This document shows positions 50,399-58,333 of a stretch of DNA of 64,000 nucleotides, one piece after another (positions within the stretch are counted from its first letter, which is position 1; every line of letters starts with the position of its first letter). The DNA is from Nocardioides salarius (lineage in GTDB: Bacteria > Actinomycetota > Actinomycetes > Propionibacteriales > Nocardioidaceae): the NCBI RefSeq assembly GCF_016907435.1, contig NZ_JAFBBZ010000001.1:4030001-4094000 (forward strand). The letters run 5' to 3'. Below the pieces are notes generated by a model, which worked only from the letters and a program-made list of their open reading frames with translations, searched no databases and was not told the DNA's origin. The position numbers were made by a program, and so were the translations under genes.

Positions 50399-51616
50399 TC
50401 AGGCGAGGAGCTGCTCGCCCAGCCAGGAGCCCTGCTCGAAGCCCGGCAGCACCGCGAAGCTGGCCGAGCCGATCGCCGTCGTCCACTCGTTGAGCTGGTC
50501 GGACTCGTCGAGCGCCTGCTGCACCGGCACGAACTGGTCGGCCAGGTCGGCCTGGAAGGCCAGGAACACCAGCCCGCTCTCGACCTCGACGCCCTGCTCG
50601 GTCTCGACCTCGCGGGTGTAGTTGGCGCCCTTGCGGAACATCCGGCGGCCCCCGTTGAGGCTGGGGTGCGCCCGTCGGGCGTGGGCGTCGGCCGGCACCA
50701 CCAGCCTGCCCTGCGACCGGGCCGCGAGGTCGAGGTCGGCGAGCTCGGGGCCGCCGGTCAGCGGTGCGCCGTCGGCCAGGGCGCGCCCGACCGAGCGCTC
50801 CTGCTCGTCGCGGGTCAGCTCGTCCCAGGTGTCGAGGTCCATCCGGATGCGGCGCACCACGAGGCTGCTGCCCCCGGCCCAGCGCCCCTCGTCCACCCAC
50901 ACCGTGGCGTCGAAGAGCGGGGTGCCGGGCTGGGGGTTGCCGGAGCCATCGACCTGGCCGAAGAGGTTGCGCCCGGTCTGCGGGCGGCCGGAGGGGTCGG
51001 TCGGGTTCCACGAGCCGACCTGGCGCCACCGTGCCCGCGCGAAGGGCGCCGCGTCGGCGACCAGGCGGCGTACGGCGTGGGCGACGGTGGTGCCGTCGCG
51101 GCCGGCGACCAGCACGACCAGGTCGCCGCCGCTCCAGCGCTGCTGCAACCGGTCGTGACGCATCGGCGGCACGTCGCCGAAGCCCGGGGGACCGGCGCCG
51201 AAGAGGCCCGGGCGGCAGGCCCCGGGGCCGACCCCGACCGTGATCGTCAGGTCGGAGGCCGGCTGGGACAACCAGGGGGCCGGGTCGCCCGGGGCGCCGC
51301 GACCCGCGGCGAGGGCCTCGACGTCGCCGGTCCACAGACGCATCAACCTGCCCAGGGCGTCGCGGTCGACACCGGGCAGCAGGTCGAGGGCGACCAGCTC
51401 GCTCACCGCCGCCTGCGGCGCGGCGACCCCGGGCTGGTGGGCTCCCCAGGGCTCGATGGTGCGGCCGGGGACGGCCGGTGCCGGCGCCGTGGACGCGGGG
51501 GCCGCGTCCTCGGCGCCGACGGCCAGGACCGCTCCCGCGCCGGCCGCGGCGCCCACGCCGGTGCTGCCGACGTACCCCAGGAGCCGCCGACGGCTGACGC
51601 GTGGAGCCGGGCTCAT
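50399..51616 (-). CDS. Dye-decolorizing (DyP-type) haem peroxidase, Tat-exported
   Basis: The 405-residue protein begins with a twin-Arg signal (VSRRRLLGYVGSTGVG, then an Ala-rich core). DyP hallmarks: distal-side NLFGQVDGSGNPQPG (GxxDG motif) and proximal His in ARRAHPSLNGGRRMFRKG, with FLAFQADLADQFVPVQQAL near the end. It oxidises substrates with H2O2 outside the membrane. The start codon overlaps the stop of the PCu(A)C gene by one base (TGATG). It lies in one operon with a copper chaperone and a membrane protein, suggesting a copper/haem redox role. Confidence 0.93.
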   Translation of the reverse strand: MSPAPRVSRRRLLGYVGSTGVGAAAGAGAVLAVGAEDAAPASTAPAPAVPGRTIEPWGAHQPGVAAPQAAVSELVALDLLPGVDRDALGRLMRLWTGDVEALAAGRGAPGDPAPWLSQPASDLTITVGVGPGACRPGLFGAGPPGFGDVPPMRHDRLQQRWSGGDLVVLVAGRDGTTVAHAVRRLVADAAPFARARWRQVGSWNPTDPSGRPQTGRNLFGQVDGSGNPQPGTPLFDATVWVDEGRWAGGSSLVVRRIRMDLDTWDELTRDEQERSVGRALADGAPLTGGPELADLDLAARSQGRLVVPADAHARRAHPSLNGGRRMFRKGANYTREVETEQGVEVESGLVFLAFQADLADQFVPVQQALDESDQLNEWTTAIGSASFAVLPGFEQGSWLGEQLLA

Positions 51617-52197
51617 CAGTGGTCGTGCTCGCCGGTGCCGGGCTCGTGGTAGTGCCCCTCCTCCTCGGTGAACTCCTTCACGGGGGCGGTCAGGCCCTGC
51701 TCGCTGCCGTCGGAGAACTCCAGCGTCAGCTCGACCTCGTCGCCGGGTGCGAGCTCGCCCTGCAGGTCCATCAGCATGACGTGGTAGCCGCCGGGCTCGA
51801 GGACCTTGCCGCGGCCGGCCTCGACGACGAGGCCGTCGGACACCGCCTGCATCGCCATCGCGCCGTCGACCATCGACATCTCGTGGATCTCGACCATGCC
51901 GGCGACCTCGGTGCTGGCGCCGACAAGCGTGACGTCCTCGTCGCCGTCGTTGTCGAGGGTCATGAACGCGGCCGACATGGAGGTGTCCTCGGCGCCCACG
52001 GTGGCGCGCACCCAGGGGTCGCCGATCGTGACGGAGCCGGCCTGCTCGGTGGCCGCGGACGCGGTGTCCGCTGAGCCGGTGGGCTCCTCGTCGCCGCAGG
52101 CCGCCAGGCCGGCGCCGAGGGCGAGGGCCAGGGCGGCCGCGGGGACGAGCCGGCGGGCGCGGCCGCGGGCAGGGGTGGTGCGGGTGGTGCGGGTCAT
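51616..52197 (-). CDS. PCu(A)C-type periplasmic copper chaperone lipoprotein
   Basis: The 193-residue protein has a lipoprotein signal ending in LAAC (Cys about 34). The PCu(A)C domain (about 55-165) shows the Cu(I)-binding pattern VEIHEMSM...MAMQ... GGYHVMLMDL, i.e. His and Met ligands as H(M)x..M..HxM. A C-terminal His tail (GHYHEPGTGEHDH) may add metal binding. The family delivers Cu to the CuA/CuB sites of cytochrome oxidase. It is translationally coupled to the DyP gene. Confidence 0.9.
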   Translation of the reverse strand: MTRTTRTTPARGRARRLVPAAALALALGAGLAACGDEEPTGSADTASAATEQAGSVTIGDPWVRATVGAEDTSMSAAFMTLDNDGDEDVTLVGASTEVAGMVEIHEMSMVDGAMAMQAVSDGLVVEAGRGKVLEPGGYHVMLMDLQGELAPGDEVELTLEFSDGSEQGLTAPVKEFTEEEGHYHEPGTGEHDH

Positions 52198-52266
52198 CGG
52201 GGTTCTCCTCGTACGACGGGGGCGCGCGCGAGCGCGCGGGGAAGCACCGCCGGCGGGCGGTGCGGG

Positions 52267-52995
52267 TCAGGCGGCGAGGAGGAAGGGAGGACCGCGACGG
52301 GTGACGAGACGGTGGGGCAGGGTGCGCTCCAGCGACAGGAGCAGCAGCGGCGGGACGGGCAGCCGGCGGGCGGCGTCGAGGCCGCCGAGGGCGGAGGCGC
52401 GCAGCGGCAGCAGCGCGACCTGCAGGGTCACGGCGACCCGTGCCCGCACCGATGCCAGGACGAGCAGGTGCCACAGCGCCGACTCGCCGGCCGCCAGCCA
52501 CAGTCCGAGCGCGACGGCGCCCAGGGTGTGGGCCAGGAGCATGAGCGGCCCCTGGGCGAGCGTGTGGTCGACCAGGTGGCCCAGGACCTGGTTGGTCGGT
52601 CCGGCGGTCACGGCCTCGCCGGCCCGCCCCCCGGCGGCCGAGGCCGCGTCGAAGTGGTCGGACAGCGACCCGACGCGGCGCCCTGCGTCGTCGGCGACGG
52701 CCTGCAGGGCGGGGCCCGCCGAGGGCCCGGTCGTGGGGGCCGCGGCCGACGCGGCGTCCTGGTGGCCGGCCGTGGCCGAGAGCAGCAGGTGGGTGGCGGC
52801 CTGCCCGCCGACGACGAGCGCCACGAGCCGCAGCGCGGAGGCCCGCGAGCGCAGGAAGGCCGCGCTCAGCGCGGTGCAGGCCACCAGCACGAGGGCCATC
52901 ACCACCGGCGACGGGAGCAGGCCGTCGGCGGCCACGTGGGACACGGCGCCCGAGAGCAGCACCACCGGACCGAGCACGGCTGCCCGCAGCCACAC
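52267..52995 (-). CDS. Multi-pass membrane protein, unknown
   Basis: The 242-residue protein has about five hydrophobic helices (around 5-25, 30-48, 58-75, 145-170 and 180-205). A polar loop lies between the third and fourth (HQDAASAAAPTTGPS... GRRVGSLSDHFDAAS). The spread of the helices could suit a copper-handling or scaffold membrane protein beside the PCu(A)C gene, but the family is not recognised. GTG 52995 is the most upstream start; its ribosome binding site is poor. It lies 69 bases upstream of the chaperone. Confidence 0.65.
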   Translation of the reverse strand: MWLRAAVLGPVVLLSGAVSHVAADGLLPSPVVMALVLVACTALSAAFLRSRASALRLVALVVGGQAATHLLLSATAGHQDAASAAAPTTGPSAGPALQAVADDAGRRVGSLSDHFDAASAAGGRAGEAVTAGPTNQVLGHLVDHTLAQGPLMLLAHTLGAVALGLWLAAGESALWHLLVLASVRARVAVTLQVALLPLRASALGGLDAARRLPVPPLLLLSLERTLPHRLVTRRGPPFLLAA

Positions 52996-53237
52996 GAGCA
53001 GGCTCGTGGGCCGGGTGGGCTGCTGCTCGCGCGTGATGGTCGGTCTCCGGGGCTGGCGGTGCTGGCGGTGGTGGTGGGGTGGTGGTCGGGTGGGCCCAGG
53101 CTACAGCCGGCGAGGTCGGCGCGGACCGTTCGTCGCCGCGCCCGCACCGCTCGGCGTACGGGCGAGGGCGGCGTACGGCGCGCTGCCCGGCGCCTGCCTA
53201 GAGTGGGCGGCGTCACACCACTGACTGGAGGAGCCCC

Positions 53238-54791
53238 ATGATCGTCCCGTTCAGCGTCTCGGACTTCATCGACCGCGCCGTGCAGGTCTACGGCGACCGG
53301 GTCGGGGTGGTGGACGAGCCGGAGCAGCCCGCCGAGCCGCTGGGCGACGAGGGCCGGCTGACCTACCGCGAGATGGCGCAGCTGGCGGCGCGCCAGGCGG
53401 CGCGGCTCGACGAGCTCGGCATCGGGGTCGGCGAGCGCGTGGCGGTCGTCAGCCACAACAGCGCACGGCTGCTCACCTCGTTCTTCGGGGTCGCGGGCTA
53501 CGGGCGGGTGCTGGTGCCGGTGAACTTCCGGCTGCGCCCCGAGGAGGTGCAGTACATCGTCGACCACTCCGGCGCGCGGGTGCTGGTGGTGGACCCCGAG
53601 ATCGACGAGGAGCTGCGCGACGTCACCGCCGAGCACCGCTTCGTGATCGGCGACGACGACCTCATCTACGCCCCCGAGGGCAGCGTGCCGCAGCCGTGGG
53701 AGCCCGACGAGAACGCCACGGCGACCATCAACTACACCTCCGGCACCACGGCGCGACCCAAGGGCGTGCAGATCACCCACCGCAACATCTGGACCAACGC
53801 GGTGACCTTCGGCATGCACGCGGGGGTCAGCGACCGCGACGTCTACCTGCACACCCTGCCGATGTTCCACGCCAACGGCTGGGGCTGGCCCTTCGTGGCC
53901 ACCCAGGCCGGCGCCAAGCACGTGGTGATCCGCAAGATCGACGGCGCCGAGATCCTGCGCCGCGTCGAGGAGCACGGGGTCACCGTCATGTGCGCGGCCC
54001 CGGCGGTCGCGGCGGCCGTGCTCGAGGCGGCCCAGGAGTGGGACGGCCCGATCCCTGGGCGTGACCGGGTGCGCATCATCATGGCCGGCGCGCCGCCCCC
54101 GACGAAGACCGTCGTGCGGGTGGAGGAGGAGCTGGGCTGGGAGTTCATCCAGATCTACGGCCTCACCGAGACCTCCCCGCTGCTGACCATCAACCGCGGT
54201 CGTGCCGAGTGGGACGACCTGGAGCCCGAGGAGCGGGCCGCGAGGCTGACCCGCGCCGGCGCCCCGGCGCTCGGGGTGCGCCTCGCGACCTCGGAGGAGC
54301 CGGAGAACCAGGGAGAGGTGCTGGCCCGCTCCAACGTCTGCCTCGAGGGCTACTGGGAGCAGCCCGAGGAGAGCGAGCGCTGCCTGGCCGGCGGGTGGTT
54401 CCACACCGGCGACGGGGGCGTGATCGGCGACGACGGCTACCTGACCATCAGCGACCGCAAGAAGGACGTGATCATCACCGGCGGCGAGAACGTCTCCTCC
54501 ATCGAGGTCGAGGACGTGCTCTTCTCGCACCCCGCGGTCGCCGAGGTCGCCGTGATCGGCGTGCCCAGCGAGAAGTGGGGCGAGACCATCAAGGCACTGG
54601 TCGTGCTGGCGCCCGACACCGAGGCCACCGAGGCCGAGCTGATCGCCTGGTGCAAGGAGCGCGCCGCTGGCTACAAGGCCCCGACGTCGGTCGAGATCCG
54701 CGACGAGCTGGCCCGCACCGCCACCGGCAAGCTGCAGAAGTTCAAGCTGCGAGCGCCCTACTGGGAGGGCCAGCAGCGACAGGTCAACTGA
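53238..54791 (+). CDS. Acyl-CoA synthetase (AMP-forming)
   Basis: The 517-residue ANL-family enzyme has INYTSGTTARPKGVQITHRN (about 170-190), the motif PMFHANGWGWPF, IQIYGLTETSPLL, FHTGDGGVIGDDGYLTISDRKKD and the C-terminal TATGKLQKFKLR with catalytic Lys. It is closest in order to medium-chain/benzoate-like FadD-type enzymes (LPMFHANGWG type). ATG 53238 has GGAGGAG. It is distinct from the synthetase at 38416, which has a longer N-terminus and different motifs. The substrate is not set by sequence. Confidence 0.92.
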   Translation: MIVPFSVSDFIDRAVQVYGDRVGVVDEPEQPAEPLGDEGRLTYREMAQLAARQAARLDELGIGVGERVAVVSHNSARLLTSFFGVAGYGRVLVPVNFRLRPEEVQYIVDHSGARVLVVDPEIDEELRDVTAEHRFVIGDDDLIYAPEGSVPQPWEPDENATATINYTSGTTARPKGVQITHRNIWTNAVTFGMHAGVSDRDVYLHTLPMFHANGWGWPFVATQAGAKHVVIRKIDGAEILRRVEEHGVTVMCAAPAVAAAVLEAAQEWDGPIPGRDRVRIIMAGAPPPTKTVVRVEEELGWEFIQIYGLTETSPLLTINRGRAEWDDLEPEERAARLTRAGAPALGVRLATSEEPENQGEVLARSNVCLEGYWEQPEESERCLAGGWFHTGDGGVIGDDGYLTISDRKKDVIITGGENVSSIEVEDVLFSHPAVAEVAVIGVPSEKWGETIKALVVLAPDTEATEAELIAWCKERAAGYKAPTSVEIRDELARTATGKLQKFKLRAPYWEGQQRQVN

Positions 54792-54804
54792 CCCGCGGGG
54801 ATGC

Positions 54805-55110
54805 TCAGGAGGGACGGACGTCCATGACGACCTCGAACTCCAGCAGGTCGGCGCCGCTGGCGACGGGCTTGGCCCGCTCGCCGGCGTGCGCGGCCTGGGC
54901 GCCGCCGTCGCGCCACGCCGCGAAGGACTCCTCGTCCTCCCAGTGCGTGACCACGAAGTAGCGCTCCTCGCCGGCGGTGGGGCGCAGCAGCTGGAAGCCC
55001 AGGAACCCGGGGGAGCCCTCGACGGCGCCGGCACGCGCGGCGAAGCGCTTCTCGAGCTCGGGGCCGGCCTGGGGCGGGACGGAGATGGCGTTGATCTTCA
55101 CGACGGGCAT
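54805..55110 (-). CDS. mhuD: MhuD-type haem-degrading monooxygenase
   Basis: The 101-residue ABM-fold dimer is strikingly like mycobacterial MhuD: it opens MPVVKINAI, contains SPGFLGFQLLRP and ERYFVVTHWED, and ends with LEFEVVMDV. The haem-site residues known for MhuD are present at the same positions (Asn7, Trp66, His75). It would open haem to release iron. It is convergent with the acyl-CoA synthetase gene, with no other haem genes in view. The gene symbol rests on residue-level resemblance recalled from memory. Confidence 0.85.
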   Translation of the reverse strand: MPVVKINAISVPPQAGPELEKRFAARAGAVEGSPGFLGFQLLRPTAGEERYFVVTHWEDEESFAAWRDGGAQAAHAGERAKPVASGADLLEFEVVMDVRPS

Positions 55111-55166
55111 GACGCCACCCTAGGCGCCGGCCCCGACGCCGGCACCGGCGCCGATAGCCTCCTGCC

Positions 55167-56363
55167 ATGCACACGAGCACCGAGCCCACGCTGAGGGACG
55201 TCGTCGACCTGGTGCACGGGTGGTACCCGCCCGGCACCGCCGACTCCTGGGACCGCGTGGGGCTGGTGCACGGCGACCCCGCCCAGCCGGTACGCCGGAT
55301 CATGATGGCCGTGGACCCCTCGCCGGCGGTGGCGCAGGAGGCCGCCGACTGGGGCGCGGACCTGCTGGTGGTGCACCACCCCCTGTTCCTCAAGGGCGTG
55401 CACGGCTTCACCACCGAGACCCCCAAGGGGCGCACCCTGCACACGCTGGCCCGGGCCGGCTGCGCGCTGCTGGCCGCCCACACCAACGCCGACCAGGCCG
55501 AGGGCGGCGTCTCGGAGTCCCTCGCGCTGGCGCTCGGGCTCGACGACCTGCGCCCGATCCTGCCCGCTCCGCGTCCGGCGCTCGACAAGCTCGGGGTGCT
55601 GGTGCCCGTGGCCGACGCCGACCGGCTGCGGGCGGCCCTCGCCGAGGTGGGCGCCGGGCGCCTGGGCGACTACGAGTCGGCCTCGTTCACCGTCGAGGGC
55701 GTCGGCCGGTTCCGCCCGCTGCCCGGGGCCACCCCGACGATCGGCACGGTCGGTGACCTCGAGGAGGTGCCCGAGGTGCGCGTCGAGGTCGTCGCCCCGC
55801 GCTCGCGCCGGGCCGAGGTGGTGCGGGCGCTGCTGGCGGTGCACCCCTACGAGGAGCCGGCGTACGACGTCGTGGAGCTCGCCGACCCCGGCCTGTCGAG
55901 CACCGGCACCGGTCGGGTCGGCACGGTGGAGCCGATGACGCTGGCCGCCTTCGCCGCCCGGGTCGCCGAGGTGCTGCCCCCGACGGTGCACGGCGTGCGG
56001 GTCGGCGGCGACCCCGACCGCGAGGTGCGGCGGGTCGCGGTCTGCGGCGGCGCCGGTGACTTCCTGCTCGACACGGTGCTCGGCACGGGGAGCGCGGCGG
56101 AGGTCGACGTCTACGTCACGAGCGACCTGCGTCACCACCCGGCCTCGGAGTTCCTCGAGCACGAGGGGCCCGCGCTGGTCGACGTCGCGCACTGGGCGGC
56201 GGAGTGGACCTGGCTGCCGGTGCTCGAGGCGCGACTCCGGGCGGCGCTGGCGGGCGAGCGGGGCGCTACGGTGGAGACCCGCGTGAGCACCCGGTGCACC
56301 GACCCGTGGACGTTCCGCCCCGATGCACACACCGCACACCCCACAGCCAGGAGAGACCGCTGA
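55167..56363 (+). CDS. NIF3/YbgI-like dinuclear metal protein
   Basis: The 398-residue protein has the two NIF3 halves: WDRVGLVHGDP, HHPLFLKGVHGFTTETPKG and ALLAAHTNADQAEGGVSESLA in front, VAVCGGAGDFLL, VYVTSDLRHHP and LVDVAHWAAEW near the end, carrying the His/Glu/Asp metal ligands. A CutA/PII-like insert (about 130-235) contains VRALLAVHPYEEPAYDVVEL. It forms a toroidal hexamer in homologues. It is the first gene of the NIF3, zinc ribbon, RNase H order seen in mycobacteria and Streptomyces. Confidence 0.93.
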   Translation: MHTSTEPTLRDVVDLVHGWYPPGTADSWDRVGLVHGDPAQPVRRIMMAVDPSPAVAQEAADWGADLLVVHHPLFLKGVHGFTTETPKGRTLHTLARAGCALLAAHTNADQAEGGVSESLALALGLDDLRPILPAPRPALDKLGVLVPVADADRLRAALAEVGAGRLGDYESASFTVEGVGRFRPLPGATPTIGTVGDLEEVPEVRVEVVAPRSRRAEVVRALLAVHPYEEPAYDVVELADPGLSSTGTGRVGTVEPMTLAAFAARVAEVLPPTVHGVRVGGDPDREVRRVAVCGGAGDFLLDTVLGTGSAAEVDVYVTSDLRHHPASEFLEHEGPALVDVAHWAAEWTWLPVLEARLRAALAGERGATVETRVSTRCTDPWTFRPDAHTAHPTARRDR

Positions 56364-57103
56364 AAGCCGATCCGAACGCCCAGGTCACCCTGCTCGAGGT
56401 CCAGGAGCTCGACTCCCGGGCCGACCAGCTGCGCCACCAGCGCCGCACCCTGCCCGAGATCGCCGAGATCACCGAGCTGCAGACCCACCGCGACGAGCTC
56501 GACGACCAGGCCCGTGACGCCCGCATCGTCGTCGACGACCTGGCCGTCGAGCAGGCCAAGGTCGACGCCGACGTCGAGCAGGTCAAGGCGCGGCGGGCCC
56601 GCGACCGGGAGCGGATGGACACCGGCAAGGTCGGCAACCCCAAGGACCTCGAGCGCCTGGGCCACGAGCTCGAGTCGCTGGAGCGACGCATCAGCAGCCT
56701 CGAGGACGACGAGATCGAGGTGATGGAGCGTCTCGAGGAGGCCCAGTCGGTGCTCGACTCGGTCACCACGCTCCTGGAGCAGGCCGACGTGCGGCTCGGC
56801 GAGCTGATCGCGGCGCGCGACGAGAAGGTCGCGGCCATCGACGCCCAGCTCGTCGACGTCGAGGCCCAGCGCGGCCCGTCGGTCGAGGGGCTGCCCGAGG
56901 ACCTGCTCGCGCTCTACGAGAAGCTGCGCGCCGCCAAGGGCGGGGTGGGCGCGGCGATGCTGCACCAGCGCCGCTGCACCGGCTGCCAGCTCAGCATCGA
57001 CAACGCCGAGCTCTCCGTGATCCGTGCGGCCCCGGCCGACCTCGTGGTGCGCTGCGAGGAGTGCACGCGCATCCTGGTGCGCACCGCGGAGTCGGGCCTG
57101 TGA
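56360..57103 (+). CDS. Coiled-coil protein with C4 zinc ribbon (DUF164 type)
   Basis: The 247-residue protein consists of a long coiled coil (about 25-185, heptads such as DRERMDTGKVGNPKDLERLG and LESLERRISSLEDDEIEVME) and a C4 zinc ribbon (RRCTGCQLSID ... VRCEECTRILVR). The start is CTG 56360, preceded by AGGAG about 7 bases upstream and overlapping the NIF3 stop as CTGA. LKADPNAQVTLLEVQELD aligns with the usual family N-terminus, and no ATG/GTG/TTG lies nearby downstream. It is thought to bind nucleic acid or act in secretion; its role in this operon is unknown. Confidence 0.85.
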   Translation: MKADPNAQVTLLEVQELDSRADQLRHQRRTLPEIAEITELQTHRDELDDQARDARIVVDDLAVEQAKVDADVEQVKARRARDRERMDTGKVGNPKDLERLGHELESLERRISSLEDDEIEVMERLEEAQSVLDSVTTLLEQADVRLGELIAARDEKVAAIDAQLVDVEAQRGPSVEGLPEDLLALYEKLRAAKGGVGAAMLHQRRCTGCQLSIDNAELSVIRAAPADLVVRCEECTRILVRTAESGL

Positions 57104-58326
57104 CCTCGCGCGTCGTCGTCGAGGCCGACGGCGGCTCGCGCGGCAACCCCGGCCCGGCGGCGTACGGCGCCGTGCTCAAGGACGCCGCCAGCGACGAGGT
57201 CATCGCCGAGGACGCCCGCACCATCGGGGTGGCCAGCAACAACGTGGCCGAGTACTCCGGGCTGGTGGCGGGGCTGCGCCTGGCCGTCGAGCACGCGCCG
57301 GGCGCCGAGGTGGAGGTCCGGATGGACTCCAAGCTCGTCGTGGAGCAGATGTCGGGGCGCTGGAGGATCAAGCACCCCGACATGCAGGTGCTGGCCGCCG
57401 AGGCCGGGGAGGTCGCGCCCGACGGCACGACGTACACCTGGATCCCGCGGGCCCGCAACGCCCACGCCGACCGCCTCGCCAACGAGGCGCTCGACGGGGT
57501 GCGCGAGGGCGTGACGGTGGCCGGTGCCGAGCCCGCCCCCGAGGAGGAGGTGCCCGACGAGGACTCGCTGATCGAGGAGATCGAGTCGCCGGGCGCCGCG
57601 CGCGGCGACCAGCCGCGCGACCAGGCCGGGCACCGCGGCTGGAGCGGCCCGTCGGCGCCGCCCACCACGCTGGTGCTGGTGCGCCACGGCGTCACCCGCC
57701 ACACCGCGGCCAAGCGCTTCTCGGGCGGCCTCGGGGGCGACGACCCGGCCCTGAGCGACGAGGGCCTGGCCCAGGCCCGCGACACCGCCGACTGGCTCAC
57801 CGGGCTGGGCGAGCGGGTCGACGCGGTCGTCTCGTCGCCGGTGCGCCGCACCCGCGAGACCGCGGAGGTGGTCGCCGCCCGGCTCGAGCGCACCGTGGAG
57901 ATCGAGCCCGGCTTCGCCGAGATGGAGTTCGGCGAGTGGGACGGGCTGACCTTCGCCGAGGTCGCCGAGCGCGACCGCGAGGGCCTCGACGCCTGGCTGG
58001 GCTCCATGGACACGCCGCCGCCCGGCGGCGAGTCGTTCGGCACCGTGCGGGAGCGGGTGCTCGCGGGCCTCGACCGGGTGCTGGCCGAGCACACCGGGCG
58101 CACCGTCGTCGTGGTCAGCCACGTGACCCCCATCAAGACGCTCGTGGCCCACGCGCTGGGCGCTCCCCTCGAGGCGGTCTACCGCATGGAGCTCTCGCCG
58201 GCCTCGGTCACGGTGCTGTCGTTCTACGCCGACCCCGCCGCCGACGGTGCGGCCCGCGGCTCGATGCGGCTCTACAACGCGCTGCCGCCGGGCGAGCGCG
58301 CCACCGTCGAGCCGGGCCGCTGGTAG
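57100..58326 (+). CDS. Bifunctional RNase HI / histidine phosphatase
   Basis: The 408-residue fusion protein has an RNase HI domain (about 1-145) with the Asp-Glu-Asp set in VEADGGSRGNPGPAAYGA, VAEYSGLVAGL and RMDSKLVVEQM, then an acidic linker (about 145-185, PAPEEEVPDEDSLIEEIES). A histidine phosphatase domain follows (about 190-400, LVLVRHGVTRHT, SSPVRRTRETAE, MEFGEWDGLTFAEV, VVVSHVTPIK). The same fusion exists in mycobacteria (Rv2228c-like), where the second domain resembles CobC/alpha-ribazole phosphatase. The start overlaps the zinc-ribbon gene by GTGA. Confidence 0.94.
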   Translation: MTSRVVVEADGGSRGNPGPAAYGAVLKDAASDEVIAEDARTIGVASNNVAEYSGLVAGLRLAVEHAPGAEVEVRMDSKLVVEQMSGRWRIKHPDMQVLAAEAGEVAPDGTTYTWIPRARNAHADRLANEALDGVREGVTVAGAEPAPEEEVPDEDSLIEEIESPGAARGDQPRDQAGHRGWSGPSAPPTTLVLVRHGVTRHTAAKRFSGGLGGDDPALSDEGLAQARDTADWLTGLGERVDAVVSSPVRRTRETAEVVAARLERTVEIEPGFAEMEFGEWDGLTFAEVAERDREGLDAWLGSMDTPPPGGESFGTVRERVLAGLDRVLAEHTGRTVVVVSHVTPIKTLVAHALGAPLEAVYRMELSPASVTVLSFYADPAADGAARGSMRLYNALPPGERATVEPGRW

Positions 58327-58333
58327 ACCCGGC

